DNA of 64,000 bases from an uncultured Sphingomonas sp. (GTDB taxonomy: Bacteria; Pseudomonadota; Alphaproteobacteria; Sphingomonadales; Sphingomonadaceae), in the NCBI GenBank assembly GCA_913775315.1, contig CAJYIX010000028.1, forward strand, positions 1 through 64,000, given 5' to 3'. Made by a program: the position numbers and the translations under genes. Positions 49,353-57,692 of this stretch are shown here, piece after piece (the stretch's first letter is position 1; each line of letters begins with the position of its first letter). The notes beneath the pieces are model-generated. The model ran no database searches. It saw nothing but the letters and a program-made list of their open reading frames with translations, and had not been told where the DNA came from.

Positions 49353-49919
49353 ATGCGTACCCCCATCCTCGGCGCGCTGATCGCCGCAGTCGCGATCCCA
49401 GCGGTGCCCGCCATGGCGCAGCAGAGCCCGCGCGAGTATAACCGCGAATACAACCGCGAAGTGCGCGACGCGCAGCGCGAGTATCGCGATGACCTGCGCG
49501 ACGCCGACTCGCGCCGCGATGTGCGCGAGGCGCGCCGCGAGTATCGCGACAACGTGCGCGACGCGCGTCAGGACTATCGCGAGGATCGGCGCGACTGGCG
49601 TCAGGCGCGTAACTATGACTGGAACCGCCTGCCGCCGGGCCAGCGTCGCTATTATGCGGATAACTATTACCGCGACGGCCGCTACTATCAGCCGCGCCGC
49701 CTCGGCCGGAACGACCGGCTTTATCGCGGCAATGACGGACGCTACTACTGCCGTCGCAACGACGGCACGACCGGTCTGGTGATCGGCGCAGTGGGTGGCG
49801 GTGTGCTCGGCAACGTGCTGACCAACGGCAATTCGGGCCTGCTGGGTACGCTGCTGGGTGCAGGCGGCGGCGCGCTGTTGGGCCGCGAGATCGACCGCGG
49901 CGGCGTCAGCTGTCGCTAA
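49353..49919 (+). CDS. Exported Arg/Tyr-rich protein with C-terminal glycine zipper
   Basis: A 188-residue secreted or envelope protein. Signal peptide about 1-24 (ends AMA-QQ). Residues 28-95 are a charged repeat of Arg, Glu, Asp and Tyr with near-periodic spacing (REYNREYNREVRDAQREYRD and following), then an RcnB-like stretch (YYRDGRYYQPRR), and a C-terminal glycine-zipper 2TM segment (about 150-178, IGAVGGGVLGNVLT). One Cys pair (RYYCRRND, SCR) could form a disulfide. ATG at 49353 after GGAGGAAG. Function unknown; the zipper suggests an outer-membrane or envelope anchor. Confidence 0.88.
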   Translation: MRTPILGALIAAVAIPAVPAMAQQSPREYNREYNREVRDAQREYRDDLRDADSRRDVREARREYRDNVRDARQDYREDRRDWRQARNYDWNRLPPGQRRYYADNYYRDGRYYQPRRLGRNDRLYRGNDGRYYCRRNDGTTGLVIGAVGGGVLGNVLTNGNSGLLGTLLGAGGGALLGREIDRGGVSCR

Positions 49920-49940
49920 GCGACCGATAGCCTGAACGAG

Positions 49941-49970
49941 GGGCCCGGCGAGCGATCACCGGGCCCTTTC
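49941..49970. terminator. Bidirectional terminator
   Basis: Stem gggcccgg (49941-49948) with ccgggccc (49959-49966), 10-base loop, then TTTC. It lies between the glycine-zipper gene and the convergent small membrane gene. Confidence 0.7.
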
Positions 49971-49973
49971 GAT

Positions 49974-50195
49974 TCAGATGATGCCGCCGCCGAGCGCAAG
50001 GCGGATCGCGCCGATCGCCAGGATGATGAGGTTGAGGTTGCGCCCAGCATTGCTGTCCGAAAGCGCCCCCACCACCGTCCCGACGACGGGGATCATCAGA
50101 CCGAACCACAGCGACCAGCCGAGGAACGGGATGAAGCCGAACAGCAGGAAAGGCAGCGCGACGAGTCCAATAAGGATCGAGAGCAGGTTCAACAT
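49974..50195 (-). CDS. Small two- or three-span membrane protein, unknown
   Basis: A 73-residue, very hydrophobic product with three segments: MLNLLSILIGLVALPFLLFG, WSLWFGLMIPVVGTVVGALS and LNLIILAIGAIRLALGG (about 3-22, 27-46, 53-69). A short polar patch DSNAGRN separates the last two. I cannot assign a family. Confidence 0.65.
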   Translation of the reverse strand: MLNLLSILIGLVALPFLLFGFIPFLGWSLWFGLMIPVVGTVVGALSDSNAGRNLNLIILAIGAIRLALGGGII

Positions 50196-50226
50196 GAGGG
50201 TGATATAGTCCTCTACGACACCGGCT

Positions 50227-50832
50227 TCAATAGATGCTAGCGACCGGCAACAGCACCTCGTTCCGGCGCAGCGGTCCCGGGACGAAGGGCGCGTTGTAGA
50301 AGGCGTATTCCGCCGGCCCGGTCGGCTTCAGGCCGTAGCTGGCGAGCCACTCGCGAAGTTCGGCCTCGCGCTCGGCCAGCAACGTGTCGTCGGCGCGGCC
50401 GGGGAAGCGAATTGCGGCCACGCGGCGCGCGGGCAGCGTCGTCGTCACGACGTCGTCGCTGCCCGGCTCGGGCGGCCGGAGGTCGCGATATTGTGATGGC
50501 AGGACGAAGCGCGTCCGCCACTTGTCGCCGGCCCGGTCGGCGATGACCGGCGCGGTCATCGCGAGCTTCTCGCCAACGCGCGACTTGGCAAAGATATAGT
50601 CGGCCAGCGCCCGAAAGCCCTTGCCGAGCGCCGCGTCGCGGTCGCCGTCATGCACCGCCTCCGCGATCGGCAGCGCGCCATACGCGCGAACCTCGATCGC
50701 GCCGTCCTTGAGCACCAGCGAATAATCAGGCGTCTCGGTCCGCGTCAGCCACCAGGCCGCGACGCCCGCCGCCGCCGCGCCCGCGACGCCGCCACCGATC
50801 AGCCATGCCCGCCGGTTCGTGTCCTCGCCCAT
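50227..50832 (-). CDS. SOUL-domain (heme-binding family) protein
   Basis: A 201-residue protein with an N-terminal membrane anchor (about 9-28, RRAWLIGGGVAGAAAAGVAAW) and a SOUL/HBP fold. Family landmarks are the early DYSLVLKDGAIEVRAYG, FRALADYIFAKSRVGEKLAMTAPVI, and the late YNAPFVPGPLRRNEVLLPV. Members bind heme or related tetrapyrroles; the E. coli-type role is unclear. I took the ATG at 50832; a GTG six codons upstream is possible. Divergent from the endolysin gene. Confidence 0.9.
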   Translation of the reverse strand: MGEDTNRRAWLIGGGVAGAAAAGVAAWWLTRTETPDYSLVLKDGAIEVRAYGALPIAEAVHDGDRDAALGKGFRALADYIFAKSRVGEKLAMTAPVIADRAGDKWRTRFVLPSQYRDLRPPEPGSDDVVTTTLPARRVAAIRFPGRADDTLLAEREAELREWLASYGLKPTGPAEYAFYNAPFVPGPLRRNEVLLPVASIY

Positions 50833-50908
50833 GCTCACGCCCTTTCGCACCTGTCCTACAGCGAACCAGATGGGTTAGCCGTCGAATCGTTTCGGGCGGG
50901 AGAGTAGC

Positions 50909-51469
50909 ATGGAAATCGAGACGTTGATCGACGATCTCATCGCGCGCGAGGGGGGCTTCGTCGACCATCCCGCCGATCGCGGCGGCCCGACGCGCTGGGG
51001 CGTGACAGAGGCAACGGCCCGCGCGGCGGGCTATCGCGGGGCGCTGCGCGACTATCCGCGCAGCGCTGCGGCCTCGCTCTATCGCAGCCGCTACTGGCTG
51101 GCGCCGCGCTTCGATGCGGTGGCGGAGCGGGCGCCGCGACTGGCAGCCGAATTGTTCGACACCGGCGTCAACATGGGGCCGGCGGTCGCAGCCGGGTTCC
51201 TCCAGCGCGCCCTGACCGCGCTCAACCGGCAGGGCCGCGACTATTCGGACATCACTGTCGATGGCCGGATCGGGCCGCGGACCCTCGCCGCGCTCGATGC
51301 ATTTCTAGCCGTGCGCGGCGACCGCGGCGAGATCGTCCTGCTCAAGGCGGTCGAGGCGATGCAGGGCGAACGCTATCTCCGCCTTGCCGAACAGCGCCCG
51401 GCGAACGAGGCGTTTCTCTACGGCTGGCTCGCCAACCGCCTCGTCGATCCGGTGGAGAACGGCGCATGA
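50909..51469 (+). CDS. Endolysin, glycoside hydrolase family 108
   Basis: A 186-residue N-acetylmuramidase-type endolysin. The catalytic Glu14 lies in EGGFVDHPADRGGPTRWGVT, the GH108 signature, and the C-terminal half (about 95-175, with VDGRIGPRTLAAL) is the PG_binding_3 fold. No signal peptide, so export depends on a holin. Its ATGA stop overlaps the holin start. No other phage genes are nearby. Confidence 0.93.
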   Translation: MEIETLIDDLIAREGGFVDHPADRGGPTRWGVTEATARAAGYRGALRDYPRSAAASLYRSRYWLAPRFDAVAERAPRLAAELFDTGVNMGPAVAAGFLQRALTALNRQGRDYSDITVDGRIGPRTLAALDAFLAVRGDRGEIVLLKAVEAMQGERYLRLAEQRPANEAFLYGWLANRLVDPVENGA

Positions 51470-51879
51470 GCATCCTCGACGCAATCATCGGCCCGCTCGC
51501 CGGCCTGATCGACAAGGTAATCCCCGACCCGCGAGCCCGCGACGCCGCCAAGCTCGAACTGCTGAAGCTTCAGGGCAGCCAGGAGCTCGAACAGCTGCGC
51601 GCCCAGCTATCGGCGATCGTGGCGGAGGCTCAGTCGCCCGATCCGTGGACCAGCCGCGCGCGTCCGGGCTTTCTTTACGTCATGTACGCGCTGTTCCTGT
51701 GGGCGATCCCGATGGGCCTGATCGCCGCGGCCAGCCCCGCCACCGCCGACGCGATCGCGCGCGGCATCACCGGGTACCTCCGCGCACTGCCCGAGGAGCT
51801 CTACACGCTCTTCGGCACCGGCTATCTGGGTTACGCGGCGATGCGCCAGTGGGGGAAGGTCAGGGGCGTCGAGAAATAG
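51466..51879 (+). CDS. Holin, three-TM type
   Basis: A 137-residue protein with an amphipathic N-terminal part (about 1-55, helix with LKLQGSQELEQL) followed by hydrophobic spans (about 64-84 and 108-125) and a charged end (RQWGKVRGVEK). The pattern fits the 3TMs_Holin family that pairs with GH108 endolysins. It is the only partner beside the endolysin, forming an isolated lysis cassette. Confidence 0.88.
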   Translation: MSILDAIIGPLAGLIDKVIPDPRARDAAKLELLKLQGSQELEQLRAQLSAIVAEAQSPDPWTSRARPGFLYVMYALFLWAIPMGLIAAASPATADAIARGITGYLRALPEELYTLFGTGYLGYAAMRQWGKVRGVEK

Positions 51880-51921
51880 CGCCGCTCTTGGCAGCGCGGG
51901 GCTCCTCCCCATATGCGCGCC

Positions 51922-52473
51922 ATGAGCAAAGACAATGCGTGGCACGGCACGACGATCCTCTCCGTGCGCCGCGGGGGCCGCGTGGTCATCGCAGGCGATG
52001 GCCAGGTCTCGGCCGGCAACACCGTCATGAAGCCCAACGCCCGGAAGGTGCGCCCGCTGGGTGACGGCAAGGTCATTGCCGGCTTTGCGGGCGCCACCGC
52101 CGATGCCTTCACGCTGTTCGAGCGGCTGGAAGCCAAGCTCGAGCGGCATCAGGGCCAGCTGCTGCGCGCCGCGGTTGAGCTTGCCAAAGACTGGCGGACC
52201 GACAAGTTCCTCCGCAATCTCGAAGCGATGCTGATCGTCGCCGACAAGGACGTGACGCTGGTCGTCACCGGCAATGGCGACGTGCTGGAGCCCGAGGGCG
52301 GCATCGCGGCGATCGGATCGGGCGGCAACTTCGCCCTCGCCGCCGCCCGCGCGCTCGCCGACTACGAGCCCGACCCGGAAGTGCTGGCGCGCAAGGCGAT
52401 GGGCATCGCCGCAGAGCTGTGCGTCTACACCAACGACCGGCTGACGGTGGAGACGCTGGAGAGCGCGACCTGA
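51922..52473 (+). CDS. hslV: ATP-dependent protease subunit HslV
   Basis: Proteasome-like threonine peptidase of the HslUV complex. The product is 183 residues from MSKDNAW; after the first residues are removed the catalytic Thr of [10 protein letters not shown] becomes the N-terminus. [13 protein letters not shown] and [14 protein letters not shown] are family landmarks. The ATG at 51922 is preferred over an upstream one at 51913. hslU follows after a palindromic element. Confidence 0.96.
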   Translation: MSKDNAWHGTTILSVRRGGRVVIAGDGQVSAGNTVMKPNARKVRPLGDGKVIAGFAGATADAFTLFERLEAKLERHQGQLLRAAVELAKDWRTDKFLRNLEAMLIVADKDVTLVVTGNGDVLEPEGGIAAIGSGGNFALAAARALADYEPDPEVLARKAMGIAAELCVYTNDRLTVETLESAT

Positions 52474-52479
52474 TCCTAT

Positions 52480-52588
52480 GCTCCCCTCCCTGGAAGGGAG
52501 GAGCCGGGGGTGGGTCGGCCTGCGAAGATACGCACCGCCCAGCCCCATACCCACCCACCCCCAACCCGTCCCTGCCAGGGAGGGGAGC
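52480..52588. repeat. Intergenic palindromic element between hslV and hslU
   Basis: Outer arms gctcccctccctgg (52480-52493) and its complement (52575-52588) are perfect over 14 bases; inner parts (ggtcggcc..., and cccacccacccccaac) extend the dyad imperfectly. It fills the gap between two genes that act as one complex, so read-through is needed. Confidence 0.8.
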
Positions 52589-52597
52589 GAGTAGAAA

Positions 52598-53890
52598 ATG
52601 ACCGACACCCTCACCCCCAAGGCGATCGTCGCCGCCCTCGATTCGCACATCATCGGCCAGAAGGACGCCAAGCGCGCGGTCGCCGTCGCGCTGCGCAACC
52701 GCTGGCGGCGGCAGCAGCTGTCCGCCGATTTGCGCGACGAGGTCAGCCCGAAGAACATCCTGATGATCGGGCCGACCGGCTGCGGCAAGACCGAGATCAG
52801 CCGCCGCCTGGCGAAGCTCGCCGACGCGCCGTTCGTCAAGGTCGAGGCGACCAAGTTCACTGAGGTCGGCTATGTCGGCCGCGACGTCGAACAGATCGCC
52901 CGCGACCTGGTCGAGGAAGCGATCCGGCTGGAGAAGGAACGCCGCCGCGTTGCGGTGAAGGACAAGGCGGAGGCGGCGGCGATGACGCGCCTGCTCGACG
53001 CGCTGACCGGCAAGGATTCGAGCCAGGCGACGCGCGAGGCGTTTCGCCAGCGCCTGAACGAAGGGCATCTCGACAATACCGAGATCGAGATTGAGCTGGA
53101 GGCATCCAGCCCGATGCCGTTCGAGGTCCCCGGCAGCGCGCCGCAGATGATAAACCTCGGCGAGATGATGCGCGGGCTGGGCGGACCACAGCTCAAGCGG
53201 CGCAAGATGAACGTCCACGCCGCCTGGGCCAAGCTAGTCGAGGAGGAGGCCGACAAGCGCCTCGACCAGGACGAGGTGCATCGCGCCGCGCTGGCGGATG
53301 CGGAGGCGAACGGCATCGTCTTCCTCGACGAGATCGACAAGATCGCCGTCAGCGATGTGCGCGGCGGGTCGGTGAGCCGCGAAGGCGTGCAGCGCGACCT
53401 GCTTCCGCTGATCGAGGGCACCACCGTCGCGACCAAATACGGGCCGATGAAGACCGACCACGTCCTCTTCATCGCCTCGGGCGCGTTCCATGTCGCCAAG
53501 CCGAGCGACCTGCTCCCGGAGCTTCAGGGCCGCCTGCCGATCCGGGTCGAGCTGAAGGGCCTGACTGAGGACGATTTCGTCGCGATCCTGACCGATACCA
53601 AGGCGAGCCTGCCCGAACAGTATCGCGCGCTGATCGGCACCGAGGGGGTCGAGATCGCCTTCACCGACGACGGCATCCGCGCGGTCGCGCGCATCGCCGC
53701 GCAGGTAAACGGCGAGGTCGAGAATATCGGCGCGCGCCGGCTCCAGACGGTGATGGAAAAGCTGCTCGAGGAAGTGAGCTTCGACGCCGAGGATCGCGGC
53801 GGTTCGACGGTCACGGTCGATGCGGCTTACGTCGAGGCGCAGTTGGCCGGCATCGCGCGGAACACCGACCTCAGTCGATACGTGCTCTAG
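52598..53890 (+). CDS. hslU: HslU, ATPase of the HslUV protease
   Basis: AAA+ unfoldase that feeds proteins to HslV. The 430-residue product has Walker [15 protein letters not shown], the I-domain (about 105-240), Walker [13 protein letters not shown], and the C-terminal peptide RYVL that docks HslV. Start ATG at 52598. Confidence 0.97.
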   Translation: MTDTLTPKAIVAALDSHIIGQKDAKRAVAVALRNRWRRQQLSADLRDEVSPKNILMIGPTGCGKTEISRRLAKLADAPFVKVEATKFTEVGYVGRDVEQIARDLVEEAIRLEKERRRVAVKDKAEAAAMTRLLDALTGKDSSQATREAFRQRLNEGHLDNTEIEIELEASSPMPFEVPGSAPQMINLGEMMRGLGGPQLKRRKMNVHAAWAKLVEEEADKRLDQDEVHRAALADAEANGIVFLDEIDKIAVSDVRGGSVSREGVQRDLLPLIEGTTVATKYGPMKTDHVLFIASGAFHVAKPSDLLPELQGRLPIRVELKGLTEDDFVAILTDTKASLPEQYRALIGTEGVEIAFTDDGIRAVARIAAQVNGEVENIGARRLQTVMEKLLEEVSFDAEDRGGSTVTVDAAYVEAQLAGIARNTDLSRYVL

Positions 53891-53901
53891 CCGTTACTCC
53901 C

Positions 53902-53994
53902 GTCATCCTTGACCTGATCTAGGATCCAGCTTCTTTTCTTCTGAGCCCGTGCGAAGAGAAAAGAAGCGGGACCCTGGCTCAAGGCCGGGGTGAC
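53902..53994. repeat. Intergenic palindromic element after hslU
   Basis: An imperfect outer dyad (gtcatccttgacctg at 53902 against ccggggtgac ending 53994) encloses a perfect ten-base stem cttcttttct (53930-53939) with agaaaagaag (53957-53966). It lies between hslU and the convergent lipoprotein genes and shares its outer arm style with 18415-18447. Confidence 0.75.
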
Positions 53995-53999
53995 GATAA

Positions 54000-54401
54000 T
54001 CAACGCGCGCGGCGGTAGGGCGTAAAGTCGCCGTAGCGGCAAAAGGGGCCGGGGATGCCCGCGCTCGTCCCGCGCTGCACCGTGCGGAAGCGGTCGTTGC
54101 GGCAAAGCTGGCCGCCATAGACCTCGGCGATGACGATCTCGTCGCGGCCAATGAAGGGGCATCCCTCCGCCCGGCTGACCCAGACGGTGCCGGCATCCCG
54201 ATAAACGAGCCGGTCGGGGGCGATAAGTTGTGGGCCACCGCTAGTCTGGGGGCTGATGCAGCGTTCCGCCTTACCCGCGACCCTATCGCCGATCGCCGCG
54301 GCGAGTTCGCGATCACCGCGCGCGGCCAAGTCGCTCGCCGCCTGCTGCTGCGGTGCGCAGCCTGCAACCGCAAGCACAGCGAACAGAGCGGCGGCGCGCA
54401 T
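54000..54401 (-). CDS. Small lipoprotein, tandem paralogue A
   Basis: A 133-residue lipoprotein with signal and lipobox (LAVAGC, Cys about 15). The C-terminal half shares a spaced pattern with its upstream neighbour: ...LVYRDAG...GCPFIGRDEIVI...GGQLCRNDRFRTVQRG...CRYGDFTPYR, including four shared Cys positions. I do not recognise the family. Its ATG shares a base with the stop of paralogue B (TGATG), so both come from one message. Confidence 0.82.
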   Translation of the reverse strand: MRAAALFAVLAVAGCAPQQQAASDLAARGDRELAAAIGDRVAGKAERCISPQTSGGPQLIAPDRLVYRDAGTVWVSRAEGCPFIGRDEIVIAEVYGGQLCRNDRFRTVQRGTSAGIPGPFCRYGDFTPYRRAR

Positions 54402-54823
54402 CAGCTGCGATCCTTGCGATAGGGGACGAAGTCGCCGAGCGTGCAGGACCCGGTCTGGAACCTCGACCCGCGATCGATGGTGCGCGCGATATCGCCGCGG
54501 CAAAGCGAGCCGATCGGCGTCTGGGTCACGAGGATGTCGTCGCGGTTGAGCGTGCAGCCCCCACTGGTATCGGTGCGATAGACGAGGCTTCCGCTGACCT
54601 CGTAAACGATCGTGTCGCCGAAATATTCGCTCCGCCGCGAGGTGCTGACCGGCAGGCAAGAGGCCGGCTTGCCGGGCGTGAACCCTGCCAGCCGCTGATC
54701 GAGCCGCGCGGCGTCGCGGGCGTTCCGCTCCGCCATCGCCGCCTGCTCGCGCGGGGTGGCCGCACAGCCGGCCAGCGCAGTGCCGGCGATCGAGAGCGCT
54801 ACGAGGGTGGTGATTCGCGACAT
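54401..54823 (-). CDS. Small lipoprotein, tandem paralogue B
   Basis: A 140-residue lipoprotein with lipobox LAGC (Cys about 19). Its second half repeats the pattern of paralogue A: LVYRTDTSGGCTLNRDDILV, GSLCRGDIARTIDRG and CTLGDFVPYR. A charged stretch (ERNARDAARLDQRLAGF) lies between the lipid anchor and this domain. Start ATG at 54823; earlier frame start is a TTG in the intergenic region. Likely secreted to the inner or outer membrane surface; role unknown. Confidence 0.82.
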   Translation of the reverse strand: MSRITTLVALSIAGTALAGCAATPREQAAMAERNARDAARLDQRLAGFTPGKPASCLPVSTSRRSEYFGDTIVYEVSGSLVYRTDTSGGCTLNRDDILVTQTPIGSLCRGDIARTIDRGSRFQTGSCTLGDFVPYRKDRS

Positions 54824-54888
54824 GGCCGGCTCCTGTGAGAACGCGAGTGGATACCTCAACGCCTGAACGCGGGCTGAGCGCCCGAGGC

Positions 54889-55623
54889 TTACCTGAATTG
54901 GTCCTTTTGTCCGCGAAGCTGTGCCAGTGCGGCGGCGCTGTCGACCCGGACGAACGGATTGGTCGCGCGCTCCTCGCCGATCGTGGTCGGCACCGTCGCC
55001 TCGCCATCGGCGCGAAGGGTCTCCACCCGCTTCAGGCGCTCGGCGATAGCGGGGCTTTCGGGCTCGACATGCGCCGCGAACTTCGCATTTGAGAGCGTAT
55101 ATTCGTGCGCGCAGTAGACGACCGTCCGCTCGGGAAGCGCGGCCAGCCGCTGAAGCGCGGCGTGCATCTGGTCCGCCGTACCTTCGAACAGCCGGCCGCA
55201 GCCCATCGCGAACATCGTGTCGCCTACGAAGACCAGCGCCTCCTCCTCAAAATGGAAGCTGACATGGCCCGCGGTGTGCGCGGGCGTTTCCCAGACGCGT
55301 GCCTGCCGCCGGCCGATCGCGACGGTATCCCCCTCGGCGACCAGGTTGTCCGCTGTCGGGATCTTCGCCGCCTCTGCCGCGGGCGCGGTCACGATCGCGC
55401 CGTGCGAGTCCTTGATCGCCTGATTGCCCGCAGTGTGGTCGGGGTGCCAATGCGTGTTCCAGACCTGACCGATTCGCCAGCCGCGCGCATCGGCCGCGGC
55501 CAGCACCGGCGCGGCCTCACCCGGATCGACGACGACGGTCTCGCCGCTTTCGTCGTCGTGGATCAGCCAGACATAATTGTCGCTGAGCACGGGCACGCGG
55601 ACGATCTCGAGCGGGCCGTCCAC
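54889..55623 (-). CDS. gloB: Hydroxyacylglutathione hydrolase (glyoxalase II)
   Basis: Hydrolyses S-lactoylglutathione to lactate and glutathione. The 244-residue MBL-fold enzyme has the binuclear site THWHPDHTAG (His58, His60, Asp62, His63), then TPAHTAGH and the later GDTMF and AHEYTLSN. I chose the GTG at 55623, one base after the gloA stop; the frame upstream of it runs inside gloA. With gloA it completes the methylglyoxal pathway in one operon. Confidence 0.93.
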   Translation of the reverse strand: MDGPLEIVRVPVLSDNYVWLIHDDESGETVVVDPGEAAPVLAAADARGWRIGQVWNTHWHPDHTAGNQAIKDSHGAIVTAPAAEAAKIPTADNLVAEGDTVAIGRRQARVWETPAHTAGHVSFHFEEEALVFVGDTMFAMGCGRLFEGTADQMHAALQRLAALPERTVVYCAHEYTLSNAKFAAHVEPESPAIAERLKRVETLRADGEATVPTTIGEERATNPFVRVDSAAALAQLRGQKDQFR

Positions 55624-55624
55624 C

Positions 55625-56080
55625 TTACCAGGTCCCGGTGTTGGGCATCGACGCCCACGGCTCGGCCGGCGCCAGCGCGTCGCCGGCCTGCAGCAATTCA
55701 ATCGAGATGCCGTCGGGCGTCTTCACGAACGCCATGTTGCCGTCGCGCGGGGGGCGGTTAATTGTCACGCCGCCGTCCATCAGCCGCTGGCACGTCTCGT
55801 AGATATCGTCGACGCGGTAGGCGAGGTGCCCGAAATTGCGCCCGCCGGTATAGACCTCCGGCGCGCCGCCGTCCTCGGCCGGCCAATTATAGGTCAGCTC
55901 CACCTCCGCCTTCGCGCGCTCGCCGGGGCCGTTCATATCCTCCGGCGTGGCGAGGAAGATGAGCGTGAAGCGCCCGCCCGCATTCTCCATCCGCCGCACT
56001 TCTTTCAATCCCAGCAACTCGAAGAACGCGATCGTCGCATCGGGATCGGTCACGCGGATCATCGTATGGAGGTAATTCAT
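55625..56080 (-). CDS. gloA: Lactoylglutathione lyase (glyoxalase I)
   Basis: Turns the methylglyoxal-glutathione adduct into S-lactoylglutathione. The 151-residue VOC-fold protein keeps the metal ligands in family order: His5 (YLHTMIRV), Glu61 (EVELTYNW), His85 ([10 protein letters not shown]) and Glu128 (ISIELLQ). The C-terminus is longer than in E. coli. ATG at 56080; longer upstream frame is rejected. Immediately before gloB. Confidence 0.92.
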   Translation of the reverse strand: MNYLHTMIRVTDPDATIAFFELLGLKEVRRMENAGGRFTLIFLATPEDMNGPGERAKAEVELTYNWPAEDGGAPEVYTGGRNFGHLAYRVDDIYETCQRLMDGGVTINRPPRDGNMAFVKTPDGISIELLQAGDALAPAEPWASMPNTGTW

Positions 56081-56168
56081 CGCCACTCGGCTCCATTCGT
56101 CGTATGTCAGCAACGGTTCATCGGCAGGCATGCAGCATCGCCGCATTGCATATGGGGAGTCGATAACG

Positions 56169-56876
56169 ATGGAAAAGCGGGCTTCGTTCACCTTGATCGC
56201 CGCGGCGCTCGTGGCGCTGGGGCTGGTGGTCGGTGGCTATCTGCTGGGCGACGGTCTGCGCCGCGCGCGGGCGGCGGACCGGTCGGTGACGGTGCGCGGG
56301 CTGGCCGAGCGGAACGTGACCGCCGACCTTGCCGTCTGGACGCTCAACTATTCACGATCGGGCGAGGATCTGGCGGCGGTGCGCGCCCAGATCGACGGCG
56401 ATACGGGCTCGATCCGCCGCTTCTTCGCCGGCCTCGGCTTCCCCGCTGACACACTGCGGCCGGCGGGCGCGAGCGTCATGCAGAACTTCGATAACAACGG
56501 CGTGCAGCGATTTACCGTCACGCAGCGGCTGCAGCTGCGTACCGGCGACGTCGCCCGCGCGCAGAAGGCGGCGGCGCGGCAGTTCGACCTCGTCCGCGAC
56601 GGCGTGGTGCTTCAGGAGGGGTCGGGCCTCACCTACAGCTTCACGAAACTCAACGACATCAAGCCGTCGATGGTGGCCGAAGCAACCCGCGACGCCCGCG
56701 CCTCGGCCGAACAGTTCGCCAAGGACAGCGCGACCGGCGTCGGCGCGATCAAGAGCGCGACCCAAGGCTATTTCTCGGTCGAGGCGCGCGACGGCGATCA
56801 GGCGAATTACGGCGTCGCCGATACGCCGTTCAAGAAGGTGCGAGTGGTGACGACGGTGGATTTCTATCTGCGCTGA
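56169..56876 (+). CDS. SIMPL-domain protein, membrane-anchored
   Basis: A 235-residue protein with an N-terminal anchor (about 5-27, [20 protein letters not shown]) and a periplasmic SIMPL domain (about 36-235): [30 protein letters not shown] and the end [12 protein letters not shown]. The family includes BP26/OmpW-like helper proteins of unclear role. ATG at 56169. Followed by a palindromic element. Confidence 0.87.
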   Translation: MEKRASFTLIAAALVALGLVVGGYLLGDGLRRARAADRSVTVRGLAERNVTADLAVWTLNYSRSGEDLAAVRAQIDGDTGSIRRFFAGLGFPADTLRPAGASVMQNFDNNGVQRFTVTQRLQLRTGDVARAQKAAARQFDLVRDGVVLQEGSGLTYSFTKLNDIKPSMVAEATRDARASAEQFAKDSATGVGAIKSATQGYFSVEARDGDQANYGVADTPFKKVRVVTTVDFYLR

Positions 56877-56880
56877 CCTA

Positions 56881-56966
56881 TTCGTCGCCCCAGCGAAGGC
56901 TGCGGCCGCTGGCCTTCCTCGGGACGCTTTGCAACTCAGCGATCCCAGCCTTCGCTGGGATGACGA
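56881..56966. repeat. Intergenic palindromic element before the ABHD10-like gene
   Basis: Arms ttcgtcgccccagcgaaggctg (56881-56902) and cagccttcgctgggatgacga (56946-56966) pair in 19 of 21 positions, with a loop of about 43 bases. It lies between convergent genes (SIMPL and the hydrolase). Confidence 0.75.
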
Positions 56967-56984
56967 GCGGCGCCGCGGGGAGAA

Positions 56985-57692
56985 TCAGGCGACCTCCTCC
57001 ACCGCCCGGACGATCATCGCCACGTCCTGCTCCCGCGACAGGCGATGGTCGCCGTCCTTCACCAGCCAGCATTGCACGTCGTCGCCCTCGATCAACTGCG
57101 CCAGCCGCGCGGCCCGCTCCCACGGCACGTCGGGATCGCGCATCCCCTGGACGATGCGGACGGGCACCCGAAGCGGGATCGTGCCGTGCATCAGCCGGTT
57201 CGCTTCCCCCGCGGTCCAGAAGGCGCGGGTCGTCACCGTCGGCTGGTCCGAATAGGGCGAGGGCTTCTCCAGCCGCCCGTCGGTCAGGAGCGTCATCTTG
57301 TCCGCCTGTGAAAAGCCCCAGTCGGTGAAGTCGGGCGCGGGGGCGATGCCGACCAGTGCGGCCACCCGATCCGGCCGCGCTTTCGCCACCAGCAGCGCGA
57401 TCCAGCCGCCCATCGACGAGCCGACAAGGACCACCGGCCCCTTCGCCACCTGATCGACGACGAGCAGCGCGTCGTCGCGCCAGTCGGCAAGGGTGTAATC
57501 CTCGAACGCGCCCTCGCTCTCGCCGCAGCCGCGATAGTCGAAGCGGACGAAGGCGCGGCCGTTCGCCTTGGCCCATGCCTCCAGCGCCAGCGCCTTGGTG
57601 CCGCTCATGTCGCTGGCATAGCCGGCCAGGAAGACGATCGTCGGCCCCTCCCCGTCGGTCACGCGAAAGGCGATGCGGGCGTCGTCGGTCAT
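56985..57692 (-). CDS. Alpha/beta hydrolase, ABHD10-like
   Basis: A 235-residue alpha/beta hydrolase. The nucleophile elbow is [12 protein letters not shown] (Ser near residue 93), with the oxyanion motif [18 protein letters not shown] early and the acid and His in GMRDPDVPW and DGDHRLSRE. The pattern resembles the mitochondrial ABHD10 group, thought to remove acyl groups from proteins. It overlaps the Mur ligase by ATGA, so it is likely in the same operon. Confidence 0.88.
   Translation of the reverse strand: MTDDARIAFRVTDGEGPTIVFLAGYASDMSGTKALALEAWAKANGRAFVRFDYRGCGESEGAFEDYTLADWRDDALLVVDQVAKGPVVLVGSSMGGWIALLVAKARPDRVAALVGIAPAPDFTDWGFSQADKMTLLTDGRLEKPSPYSDQPTVTTRAFWTAGEANRLMHGTIPLRVPVRIVQGMRDPDVPWERAARLAQLIEGDDVQCWLVKDGDHRLSREQDVAMIVRAVEEVA

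Noticed and set aside
50851-50908. EcfG promoter before the endolysin
   Set aside because: GAACC and CGTT are present, but the spacer is about 20 bases, outside the 16-17 expected.
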